Source: Nakamurella sp. PAMC28650 (GTDB taxonomy: Bacteria; Actinomycetota; Actinomycetes; Mycobacteriales; Nakamurellaceae). From it: a DNA stretch of 64,000 nt. The DNA lies in assembly GCF_014303395.1 (NCBI RefSeq), contig NZ_CP060298.1:186001-250000 (forward strand), given 5' to 3'. Shown here piece after piece: positions 29,308 through 36,737 of this stretch. Numbering within the stretch: the stretch's first letter is position 1; each line of letters starts with the position of its first letter. The translations under genes and the position numbers were made by a program. The notes under the pieces were generated by a model. The model was not told the origin of the DNA. It was given only the letters and a program-made list of their open reading frames with translations, and made no database searches.

Positions 29308-30392
29308 GTACCGACACCCGCCTCGAGACCGGAAGGCTGTACATGCGCAAGCACTCCGGGCTCGATACCGGCCGATCACAGGGCGAGGGCAACGTCGGCG
29401 ATGAAGCCCTCATCCGTCATGCGGCCCGGCGGATCGGCGTGCAGATCGCACTGGCGAGCGCCTTCGCGGTCGCGGTCGCGGCGGCGCTGGCCTTCACCCT
29501 GCTCCATCGCCACCACGGCGACCCGGCGACCGGCACACCCCACCTCGAACCACCGACGGACAGCGACGCCCTGGTCCTCAACGCGCTGATCGTGGCGGGT
29601 TCGATCGGCGTGTTGATCGCCGGCGTGGTGGCGTTCTTCATCGCTCGACGTGCCGTTCGCCCGCTGGGGCAGGCACTTTCGCTGCAGCGCCGGTTCGTCG
29701 CCGACGCGGGTCACGAACTGCGCACTCCCCTGACGATCCTGCACACCAGGGCCCAACTGCTGGCCCGCCGGCTCCCCGTCGGGGACCCGGCCGGCCAGAT
29801 CGCCGCACAGCTGCTCGACGACAGCCGGGTCCTCGGCGAGATCGTGGACGAGCTACTGCTCAGCGCCACCCTGTCCGCGCATCCGGGCCTGGCGGAGGAG
29901 ATGGATCCGGCCGAGCTGTTGAACGAGGTGGCCGCCAGCATGCAGGTGCTCGCCGACGACTCCGGGGTCCGCCTCCGGACGGCTGCCCTACCGGGTCTGC
30001 ACATGCGAGGATCCCGCCCGGCCCTGCGGCGGGCATTGATAGCCCTGGTGGACAACGCCATCTCGCATTCCGTCGACGGCGGCGATGTGAAATTGAGCGC
30101 GGTGGGCGCCAAGGGAATGGTCGCCCTGTCGGTCACCGATCAGGGGGAGGGATTGTCCTCCGACGGTCGCCGGGAGGAAATGTGGAATCGGTTCTCCCGC
30201 GGCAAGAGCACGAACCCGGACCACGCCACCGAGCGACCGATCGGAAATCGACGCTATGGACTCGGCCTCTCGCTGGTGCGCGAGATCGCAACGGCACACG
30301 GCGGTACGGTCTCCCTCACCGATGCTCCCCACGCCAAGGGCGCCGTCGCCACCCTCACCATTCCCTCGGCCGGAAACACCGCCACACCCTAG
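29304..30392 (+). CDS. Sensor histidine kinase (OmpR-type partner)
   Basis: 362 residues. Two helices (LASAFAVAVAAALAFTLL and ALIVAGSIGVLIAGVVAFFI) enclose a short outside loop of about 40 residues, too small for a large ligand domain. The phosphoacceptor is in DAGHELRTPLTILHTRAQLL; the ATPase shows LVDNAISHS, DQGEGLS and YGLGLSLVREIA. No HAMP of normal length is evident. The small sensor loop could sense membrane or redox state; this is a guess. Confidence 0.9.
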   Translation: MSTDTRLETGRLYMRKHSGLDTGRSQGEGNVGDEALIRHAARRIGVQIALASAFAVAVAAALAFTLLHRHHGDPATGTPHLEPPTDSDALVLNALIVAGSIGVLIAGVVAFFIARRAVRPLGQALSLQRRFVADAGHELRTPLTILHTRAQLLARRLPVGDPAGQIAAQLLDDSRVLGEIVDELLLSATLSAHPGLAEEMDPAELLNEVAASMQVLADDSGVRLRTAALPGLHMRGSRPALRRALIALVDNAISHSVDGGDVKLSAVGAKGMVALSVTDQGEGLSSDGRREEMWNRFSRGKSTNPDHATERPIGNRRYGLGLSLVREIATAHGGTVSLTDAPHAKGAVATLTIPSAGNTATP

Positions 30393-30423
30393 AACCTCCT
30401 ACGACGGCCCCCCTGGATTCGCA

Positions 30424-30440
30424 CTGAGAAATTCCTGAGC
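30424..30440 (+). promoter_or_regulatory. Direct-repeat operator upstream of the Thr-rich gene
   Basis: CTGAGA-AATTC-CTGAGC differs from the perfect repeat in one base. It lies 152 bases before the Thr-rich gene, nearly the same distance as the degenerate site before the paralogue at 13148. No clear -10 follows at the expected place. A hairpin (AAGCCT/AGGCTT, 30522-30549) lies in the leader. Confidence 0.5.
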
Positions 30441-30592
30441 GAATGCAGATGGCAGCCTCAGGAGGCGCACAGCGAGCGCATAGCTCCATCGGTCAGTGTT
30501 GATCCCAGCCAGTCCGGCAAGAAGCCTCTGAGAAATGTCGGGAAGGCTTCGAGTACCACCTGGGCACGCAAGACCGAGAGGGAATCATCGCT

Positions 30593-30928
30593 ATGAACTC
30601 GCCAGATCCAGGAGCAACCGGAGCACGTATGCGGCGCAGGGTCAGAATCCTGACCGCCGGGCTCGTCGGGGCCGCCGGCATCGCCTCGGTGGCCACCACT
30701 CTGGCGCTCACCACCCCCGCCGCCGCCAGTACGCCCGCCACCACGACCGGCACGACCACGACTACTGCCGGCACGACCACCACTTCCACGGCCGCCGCGG
30801 GCAGCGCCGGTGCGGTCGCCTCCACCAACTCGGCATCGGCCTCGGCGAGTACGAGCTCCACTCTCAGCACGACTGCCGCGCCCACCACCAGCTCCAGCAC
30901 CCCGGCCGCCGCGTCCGGCGGTTCGTGA
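30593..30928 (+). CDS. Thr/Ala/Ser-rich secreted protein (paralogue B)
   Basis: 111 residues. Twelve residues precede MRRRVRILTAGLVGAAGIAS, a signal-like helix; the rest is runs of Thr, Ala and Ser (for example TTTTAGTTTTSTAAAGSAG), ending AASGGS. It is a shorter paralogue of the protein at 12567-13148. Its stop overlaps the start of the second apbE. It is the first gene of a five-gene operon of electron-transfer functions, so it may be a wall-located scaffold or linker for flavin-bearing proteins. That role is inference. Confidence 0.7.
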   Translation: MNSPDPGATGARMRRRVRILTAGLVGAAGIASVATTLALTTPAAASTPATTTGTTTTTAGTTTTSTAAAGSAGAVASTNSASASASTSSTLSTTAAPTTSSSTPAAASGGS

Positions 30929-31764
30929 TGATCCGGACGGCGACTCCGGCCCCCGTCAGGGTCGATTTCCAGATCTGGTCCACCACCGCGACGCTGGTGG
31001 TCACCGATCCCACGGCCCTGCGGGCCGCCAGGGTCGAGCTCGACGACGAGCTGGCCTCGATCGAGCTGGCCTGCAGCCGATTCCGTCCGGATTCGGAGAT
31101 CAGCAGGCTGCTGCGGACCCCGGAGGTCGAGGTCGAATTGTCGCCCGTGCTCAACGACGCGATCTCCGCCGCCCTCCGGATCGCCTCCGCCACCGGCTAT
31201 CTCGTCGATCCGACGGTGGCGGCCGCGGTGATCGCGCTGGGCTACGACCGCGACATCGGAGCGCTGCGGGAAATGCTCGACCGCAGTCTCGCGGTCTCCA
31301 GCGTCGGGACGGCGACCGCGGCGACCCGGCCGGCCCCCGGTGCGTGGCGCATCCTTCACGATCGGGAACGCAGGCTGATCACGGTCCCGGCCGGTATCGG
31401 CCTCGACCTCGGAGCCACCGCCAAGGCCCTGGCCGCCGACCGGGCGGCCGCCCGGATCGCGCTGCGGACCGGCAGTGGGGTACTCGTCGGGCTGGGCGGC
31501 GACATCGCCGTCGCCGGCGGGGCCCCCGTCGGCGGCTGGACCATCGCGATCGCCGACGACCACCGTGCGGCCGAAGCTGCTCCCCAGACCACGGTGGCCA
31601 TCGCCGCGGGCGGACTGGCGACCTCCTCCACGGTGGCCAGGGCCTGGCGGACCGCCGCGGGCATGCGTCACCACCTCGTCGATCCGCGGACCGGCGACAA
31701 CCCGACGCCGTACTGGCGGACGGCCTCGGTGGCCGCCGCCAGCGCACTGGACGCGAACGCCGGT

Positions 31765-32795
31765 ACTGGGTAGCTGCTTGAGTAAAGTTCAGAACGGGAC
31801 GTCCACTGCTGCAACAGGATTGCGCAGTTCAGCGAGCGGGTGTGGGTCTGTGTTCACGGCCTGCTGCAACAGTCGGTAGAACAAAAGCCCGCGACTCTTC
31901 GAGGTGCGTCGGTTGAACCGGAATGTGTATTCGTCCAGGTAGTAGGCCAGGTGCTCCTGGGAGACCGCGTAATGCAGGGTGCCGGTCAGCCAGCGTTTGA
32001 GCAGCGAGGCGACCATGTGGACGCCGGGGAGGTTGATGTGGGCGGGCTCGGCGCTGTCGGTCCCGACGAACGCGACGTGCTCGTAGCCGGCCGCGGTCAG
32101 CTTCTTCAGGTAGTTGGCGCCATCGGTTCTGACCGTTGATCCTTTGGCGATGACGCGGTCGGCGAAGCCGAGCATGCTGACCGATCGGGCTGTCTCGGCC
32201 AGCTCGATGCGGACCCTGCCCAGCTTGCGGCCGGGGATCGATTCCACTGCGATCATCGCCGCGGTGTGGTCCTTCACGCCGCCTGCGCGGCCGCGAGACT
32301 CGTTGCCGATGAACACTTCATCTAACTCCACCACACCGGAGAGCAACTCCCGCTCGGGGCGGACCATCGCCCGGCGTAGCTTCTGCAGCCACGCCCACGC
32401 TGTTTCGTAGGATCCGAAACCCAGCACCCGCTGCAGACCTTGCGCGGACATCCCGTTCTTCTGCGAGGTGATGAACCAGATCGCCGCGAACCACGTCGAC
32501 AGCGGCGTCCGGAGCCGGTGGAAGATCGTGCCGGCGGTCACCGACGTCTGCCGGCCACACCTGGTGCACATCCATTTCGCCTTCGCCGTACGCCAACCGC
32601 CGGGCGCCCCGCACACCGGACACACAAACCCCTGGGGCCACCGCAGACGCTCCAGATACGCCAGACACGACGAGTCATCCGGGAACCACTCCAGCAACTC
32701 CTGAAAGGTCCGGGGGTAATCGACACCACCGACCGGGTAGGCACACACTGGCTCTGACATGGCCAAATACTACTTGACTCAAGCAGCTACCCAGT
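31765..32795 (-). mobile_element. IS1595-family insertion sequence, complete
   Basis: 1031 bp bounded by 24-base terminal inverted repeats that differ in one base (ACTGGGTAGCTGCTTGAGT, then AAAGT or CAAGT; 31765-31788 and 32772-32795). An 8-bp target duplication, ACGCCGGT, flanks it (31757-31764 and 32796-32803), the length usual for this family. It carries one transposase gene and looks intact and recent. Confidence 0.93.
31789..32760 (-). CDS. IS1595-family transposase
   Basis: 323 residues. An N-terminal zinc ribbon (CPVCGAPGGW and CTRCGRQTSV) precedes an ISXO2-type DDE domain: VELDEVFIGN (first Asp), VRTDGANYL (second Asp) and the late SLLKRWLTGTLHYAVSQEHL with a conserved Glu/Asn region. 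The stop abuts the left terminal repeat. It is antisense to the interrupted apbE. ATG at 32760 is used; an in-frame TTG lies two codons upstream. Confidence 0.92.
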   Translation of the reverse strand: MSEPVCAYPVGGVDYPRTFQELLEWFPDDSSCLAYLERLRWPQGFVCPVCGAPGGWRTAKAKWMCTRCGRQTSVTAGTIFHRLRTPLSTWFAAIWFITSQKNGMSAQGLQRVLGFGSYETAWAWLQKLRRAMVRPERELLSGVVELDEVFIGNESRGRAGGVKDHTAAMIAVESIPGRKLGRVRIELAETARSVSMLGFADRVIAKGSTVRTDGANYLKKLTAAGYEHVAFVGTDSAEPAHINLPGVHMVASLLKRWLTGTLHYAVSQEHLAYYLDEYTFRFNRRTSKSRGLLFYRLLQQAVNTDPHPLAELRNPVAAVDVPF

Positions 32796-32940
32796 ACGCC
32801 GGTGCTACCGCGGCCATCGTCCTCGGGGACCAGGCGCCCGCCTGGCTCACTGCCCGGCGCCTCCCCAGCCGACTGGTCGACGTCGACGGCGTGGCCGTCG
32901 CACTGGCCGGCTGGCCCGACGAGAAGAAGCAGGCCGCCTG

Positions 32941-33537
32941 ATGAACACCCAGATCCTCTGGTACTCCAGCCGGGCCACCGGCGCGGTGTCCCTGGTGCTG
33001 TTCACGGCCGTGATGCTGCTCGGCATCCTCACCGCCGGACGCAAGGGATCCCGGTATCTCCCCCGGGCCGCGGTCCTGCGCCTGCACCGCACGCTGTCCA
33101 TCACGTCGATGGCCTTCCTCACGATCCACATCGTCACCGCCATCGCGGACGGCTACGTGAACCTCAACTACTGGGATGTGCTGATCCCATTCAAGGCCGC
33201 CTGGGAGCCGCTCTGGATCGGTCTGGGCGCCGTCGCCGTCGACCTGATGCTGGCCGTCGGAATCACCAGCGCACTGCGCCGGCACCTGTCGGCGTTCGCG
33301 TGGAAGGCGGTCCACCTCGCCGCCTACGCCATGTGGCCCATCGCCCTCATCCACGGGTTCGGCATCTCCGGTGGGGACGGCACCAGCAAGTGGATGATCA
33401 TCACCGATATCGTTTGCATCACATCGGTTCTCGTTGCACTGACTCTCCGGCTGCTGCCGGACCGCCACCCGGACAGTGTTGCCCGACAGGCTGCGGACAT
33501 CACCCATCCCCGTGAAGAGATCGGATCCCGTCGATGA
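32941..33537 (+). CDS. Ferric-reductase-like haem membrane protein
   Basis: 198 residues with about five to six helices. His residues in LRLHRTLSI, FLTIHIVTA, WKAVHLAAY and IALIHGFGI fit two b-haems as in the ferric reductase transmembrane domain. It lacks the cytoplasmic FAD/NAD part, which may be supplied by the NuoF-like protein encoded next. ATG overlaps the stop of the apbE remnant. Because the insertion lies upstream, expression now depends on read-through or a new promoter. Confidence 0.82.
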   Translation: MNTQILWYSSRATGAVSLVLFTAVMLLGILTAGRKGSRYLPRAAVLRLHRTLSITSMAFLTIHIVTAIADGYVNLNYWDVLIPFKAAWEPLWIGLGAVAVDLMLAVGITSALRRHLSAFAWKAVHLAAYAMWPIALIHGFGISGGDGTSKWMIITDIVCITSVLVALTLRLLPDRHPDSVARQAADITHPREEIGSRR

Positions 33538-34838
33538 CGACCACCCTGGACCCCGCCACCATGAGCACCCGCATCGGCGTCGCGCGCCTGCTCCCCGCCC
33601 AGCCGGCTCTCTCGTGGGCCGATCACCTCCGGCGCCTGGGCCACGTCCCCCTCCAGGTTGCATCGGAGCTGGCCGAGATGGCCTCCGCCGCCGGCCTTGT
33701 GGGTCGTGGCGGGGCTGCCTTCCCGACCGGCCGGAAGATGACCGCCGTCGCCGGGAACGCCTCGAGGCGCCGCCCGGCAGTGGTCGTCGCGAATTGTTGC
33801 GAGGGTGACCCGACCGCGTCGAAAGACGCTGTGCTGCTGGCCAACTCGCCTCACCTGGTGATCGACGGGGCGGTGCTGGCCGCGGCCGCGGTCGGAGCGG
33901 ACAAGGTGATCCTCGCCGTGCATCGGGGTTCGGCCACCACCGGCGCCCTGCGCACGGCGCTGGCCGAACGTCCTGCGGAGGGGATCGAGTTCAGCATCGT
34001 CGGAGTCCCGGCACGGTTCGTGGCTTCCGAGGCCACCGCGCTCGTCCGCTACCTGAACACCGGCGACGCCCGACCGGCCGGCCGGACCTCGGTGATCTGG
34101 GAGTCCGGGGTCCAGGGCCGACCGACCTTGGTGGACAACGCGGAGACGTTGGCCCAACTGGCTTTGATCGCCCGCTTCGGCGCGTCATGGTTCCGCGCCG
34201 TCGGCACGGCCGCCGAGCCTGGCACCCTTTTGGTCACCGTCGGTGGCGCCGTGGGGGTCCCGGGAGTGGTGGAGGTCGCCGGCGGCACTCCGCTGCGCAC
34301 CATCCTGACGGCAGCGCAATGGACCCCGACACGGGCAGGTGTGCCCGCGTGGGCTCTGATCGGTGGGCTCGCCGGTTGCTGGGTCGACCTCAACCGGGCC
34401 GCTGAGACAGGTTTCAGCGCCGCCGAGCTCGGTGCCATCGGTGGAACCAAGGGGGTCGCGTCGATCGTGGTGCTCCCGGCCGGCGGTTGCGTGTTGACCG
34501 AGACCGCACGAATCCTGCAGTACCTGGCGGATGCCGGGGCACGCCAGTGCGGACCGTGCATGTTCGGGCTCCCGGCGATCGCCGAGGACATGGCGGCACT
34601 GGCCGGCGGGGACCGATCGGCGGTGGCCAGACTGGGCCGCCGGCTGCCGGTGATCGACAAACGTGGCGGCTGCGGTCATCCGGACGGAGCGGTGGCACTG
34701 GCCGCCAGTGCCCTGCGGGCGCTGAGAGGTCCGGAAGCCGTGCACCTGGACGGCCACCTGCGGCACGGGCCGTGCCGCAGCCCGGCACCGGTGGTCCCAC
34801 TGGGCCACGAGAACAGCCTTCGGAGTGGAACGCGATGA
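33534..34838 (+). CDS. NuoF-like flavoprotein with SLBB domain
   Basis: 434 residues related to the NADH-binding subunit of complex I. The FMN site GRGGAAFPTGRK is at 57-68, NCCEGDPTASKD near 88, an SLBB-like fold from ~230 to 300, and an iron-sulfur region from 335. Only three of the four usual Cys are present: Cys339 and Cys342 in RQCGPCMFGLP and Cys380 in GGCGHPDG; the first Cys of the SCGxCxPC motif is Ala. It probably oxidises NAD(P)H and passes electrons to the adjacent ferredoxin or membrane haem protein. ATG overlaps the preceding gene by 4 bp. Confidence 0.87.
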   Translation: MTTTLDPATMSTRIGVARLLPAQPALSWADHLRRLGHVPLQVASELAEMASAAGLVGRGGAAFPTGRKMTAVAGNASRRRPAVVVANCCEGDPTASKDAVLLANSPHLVIDGAVLAAAAVGADKVILAVHRGSATTGALRTALAERPAEGIEFSIVGVPARFVASEATALVRYLNTGDARPAGRTSVIWESGVQGRPTLVDNAETLAQLALIARFGASWFRAVGTAAEPGTLLVTVGGAVGVPGVVEVAGGTPLRTILTAAQWTPTRAGVPAWALIGGLAGCWVDLNRAAETGFSAAELGAIGGTKGVASIVVLPAGGCVLTETARILQYLADAGARQCGPCMFGLPAIAEDMAALAGGDRSAVARLGRRLPVIDKRGGCGHPDGAVALAASALRALRGPEAVHLDGHLRHGPCRSPAPVVPLGHENSLRSGTR

Positions 34839-35047
34839 GCCGGAAGAATGTGCTGTTGCGGGTCGACGCCATCACCTGCCGGGCCCACGGCCTGTGCGCC
34901 GAGGAACTCCCGGAGGCGATCACCCTGGACGAATGGGGATATCCCATCCTGCCGACGGGTCCCCTGCCGGCCGGGCTCGTCGGGCGCGCGAAGGCTGCCG
35001 CCAATGCCTGCCCGGTCCTGGCGTTGCGGCTGTCAACGACCAAGTGA
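34835..35047 (+). CDS. Three-Cys ferredoxin
   Basis: 70 residues. Cys15 and Cys21 (TCRAHGLC) and Cys59 (NACP) form the C-x5-C...CP pattern of [3Fe-4S] or alternative-ligand [4Fe-4S] ferredoxins found beside actinobacterial redox enzymes. ATG overlaps the NuoF-like stop by 4 bp. It is the last gene of the operon and most likely receives electrons from the NuoF-like protein. Confidence 0.85.
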   Translation: MSRKNVLLRVDAITCRAHGLCAEELPEAITLDEWGYPILPTGPLPAGLVGRAKAAANACPVLALRLSTTK

Positions 35048-35099
35048 GGCAAGGCTTCCAATGCTGGCGGCGGCCGGAGTCATTGCCTACCTTGAGTAG

Positions 35100-35846
35100 G
35101 TGAGCACTTTCGAAAGCGAAAAAGAATCAGGCCTGACGGACGTCCAGGCCGACGAGCCGCATGCCGCCGGCATGTCCTCCCGACTCAATTGGTTGCGCGC
35201 CGGCGTACTCGGCGCGAACGACGGAATTGTCTCCACCGCCGGTCTGGTGGTCGGCGTGGCCGCGGCGACCACCGCGTCGGGCCCGATCCTGACGGCCGGT
35301 GTGGCCGGCCTGATCGCCGGAGCCGTCTCGATGGCCCTGGGTGAGTACGTCTCGGTCAGCACTCAACGGGATACCGAGCGCGCGCTGCTGGAGAAGGAAC
35401 GACGCGAACTCGAGGAGAGCCCGGACGAGGAGCTGGCCGAACTTGCGGCCATGTACGAGCACAAGGGCCTGAGCAAGGCCACCGCCAAGATGGTCGCCCA
35501 GGAACTCACCGACCACGACGCCTTCGCCGCGCATGTCGACGTCGAGCTGAACATCGACCCAGACGACCTGACGAACCCCTGGCAGGCCGCTTTCGCCTCG
35601 GCCATCTCGTTCAGCCTCGGTGCGCTGCTGCCCCTGATCGCGATCCTGCTGCCGCCGCCCTCGGCCCGCATCCCGGTGACCTTCGTCGCGGTGCTGGTCG
35701 CGTTGGCCCTGACCGGCACGGTCAGCGCCAGGCTCGGCGGATCCGGCCAGTCACGAGCTGTTCTGCGGATCGTGGTCGGCGGGGCCCTGGCCATGATCGT
35801 CACCTACGGGATCGGCCAGCTGGTCGGTCACGTGAGCGGCGTCTAG
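35100..35846 (+). CDS. VIT1/CCC1-family metal transporter
   Basis: 248 residues. The family opening LRAGVLGANDGIVSTAGLVV is followed by AGAVSMALGEYVSVSTQRD, the cytoplasmic metal-binding helix rich in Glu (LLEKERRELEESPDEELAEL), and three C-terminal helices. It exports or sequesters Fe(II) or Mn(II), probably by proton antiport. The GTG start lies 52 bp after the ferredoxin gene. It may be linked to iron handling by the electron-transfer locus, but it may equally be separate. Confidence 0.88.
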   Translation: MSTFESEKESGLTDVQADEPHAAGMSSRLNWLRAGVLGANDGIVSTAGLVVGVAAATTASGPILTAGVAGLIAGAVSMALGEYVSVSTQRDTERALLEKERRELEESPDEELAELAAMYEHKGLSKATAKMVAQELTDHDAFAAHVDVELNIDPDDLTNPWQAAFASAISFSLGALLPLIAILLPPPSARIPVTFVAVLVALALTGTVSARLGGSGQSRAVLRIVVGGALAMIVTYGIGQLVGHVSGV

Positions 35847-35877
35847 CCCTGCGGCCCGGTCGGTCGGTCCAGTCAGC

Positions 35878-35897
35878 CGGTCGGTCGTCGCCGACCG
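35878..35897. terminator. Bidirectional hairpin terminator
   Basis: CGGTCGG-TCGTCG-CCGACCG lies between the convergent transporter gene and the small membrane protein gene. Confidence 0.6.
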
Positions 35898-35901
35898 CAA
35901 C

Positions 35902-36153
35902 TCAGACGTCCCCGTCCCCTCCGGATCCATCGTTGTTCGAAGCCGCTGCGGCTGCTGCCTTCCGGGCTGCCGCAGCGGCTTCCTTTCGTTGGTCGATCTT
36001 GTGCTCGCGCATCCTGGCGATCAGGCCGATGCTGCGGAAGAAAGCCAGCAGGACGGCGCCGCCGACGAACAGCAGGAGCGTTCCGAAGCTGAACCCGGTG
36101 TCACCGGACGACTGCGCCAACGCCATCGATGTCATGGCTGTCATCACGGTCAT
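35902..36153 (-). CDS. Small membrane protein of unknown function
   Basis: 83 residues. One helix (GTLLLFVGGAVLLAFFRSIG) is followed by a basic segment (RMREHKIDQRKEAAAAARK) and an acidic Gly/Asp tail. ATG overlaps the stop of the MarR-type regulator gene by 4 bp, so the two are cotranscribed. No family is recognised. Confidence 0.65.
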   Translation of the reverse strand: MTVMTAMTSMALAQSSGDTGFSFGTLLLFVGGAVLLAFFRSIGLIARMREHKIDQRKEAAAAARKAAAAAASNNDGSGGDGDV

Positions 36154-36650
36154 CACCTCCCCTCGCGCTCGTCGACGGCATCGGCCGACGCCATGAAGCC
36201 GGTCAGGGTGCTGCGCAGGTGCTCGAGTTCGGGCACGGTCATCCCGAGCCGCTGGACCACCAGAGCGGGAATCGACTCCGCGGTGGCTCGGAGGGCCCGG
36301 CCGGAATCGGTCAACGTGACGGACAACTGCCGCTCGTCGGCGGAATCCCGCGCCCTGACGATCAGAGCCTGCCCCTCCAGCCGCTTGAGCAACGGGGACA
36401 GGGTGCCCGGATCGAGCTGCAGGCGGCGGCTGAGGTCCTTCACCGACGAGGGGCCGCCCTCCCACAAGGCGAGCATGACCAGGTACTGCGGATGCGTCAG
36501 CCCCATCGGTTCGAGCAGTGGTCGGTACAGGGCCACCACGCTGCGCGCGGCCACCACCAGTGCGAAGCAGACCTGACGCTCGAGTGCCAGCGGATCGTCG
36601 GCGGTCACCCGGTCCTGGACGGGGTGCTCCTGGTATGCGGGTCCTCTCAT
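36153..36650 (-). CDS. MarR/OhrR-family regulator
   Basis: 165 residues. The pattern LERQVCFALVVAARSVVALY contains the peroxide-sensing Cys position of OhrR (LxxQLCFALY). The winged helix is clear: GLTHPQYLVMLALWEGG, LDPGTLSPLLKRLE and DERQLSVTLTDSGR. OhrR proteins repress organic-peroxide defence until the Cys is oxidised. No Ohr gene is adjacent; the divergent alpha/beta hydrolase and the cotranscribed membrane protein are the candidate targets. A perfect palindrome lies in front of the gene. Confidence 0.87.
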   Translation of the reverse strand: MRGPAYQEHPVQDRVTADDPLALERQVCFALVVAARSVVALYRPLLEPMGLTHPQYLVMLALWEGGPSSVKDLSRRLQLDPGTLSPLLKRLEGQALIVRARDSADERQLSVTLTDSGRALRATAESIPALVVQRLGMTVPELEHLRSTLTGFMASADAVDEREGR

Positions 36651-36661
36651 ATGGTGAGTCT

Positions 36662-36674
36662 ACCAATTATTGGT
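36662..36674. promoter_or_regulatory. Probable operator of the OhrR-like regulator
   Basis: ACCAAT-T-ATTGGT is a perfect AT-rich palindrome in the divergent promoter, 12 bases from the regulator's start, as expected for MarR-family autoregulation. Confidence 0.65.
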
Positions 36675-36737
36675 GCACCTCGTATTGTCGACCTGGCCGG
36701 ACCCCGGGTCCACCGAGGAACTGCCTACGCTGTGCTG

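Larger units (their letters stand above)
30928..32941 (+). pseudogene. apbE: Second apbE, split by an insertion sequence
   Basis: FAD:protein FMN transferase-like gene in two parts: 30928-31764 encodes the first ~279 residues (FQIWSTTATLVVTDP, SRFRPDSEISRLL, GLDLGATAKALAADRAA, VGLGGDIAV, HHLVDPRTGDN), and 32804-32941 encodes the last ~45 (ATAAIVLGDQAP to GWPDEKKQAA). Removing the insertion and one copy of the 8-bp duplication restores one frame across ALDANAGATAAIVLG. As it stands, translation stops at 31773 inside the element and lacks the conserved C-terminal metal/GWP region, so the product is probably inactive. GTG at 30925 is an alternative start. The intact apbE at 25531 may compensate. 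Confidence 0.9.

Noticed and set aside
30522-30549. A further CTGAGA site in the leader of the Thr-rich gene
   Set aside because: Only one half-site matches; the stretch is better described as a small hairpin AAGCCT/AGGCTT.
33534-34838. Assignment as complex I subunit NuoF
   Set aside because: No other nuo genes are present, one cluster Cys is missing and the neighbours are a ferredoxin and a haem membrane protein.
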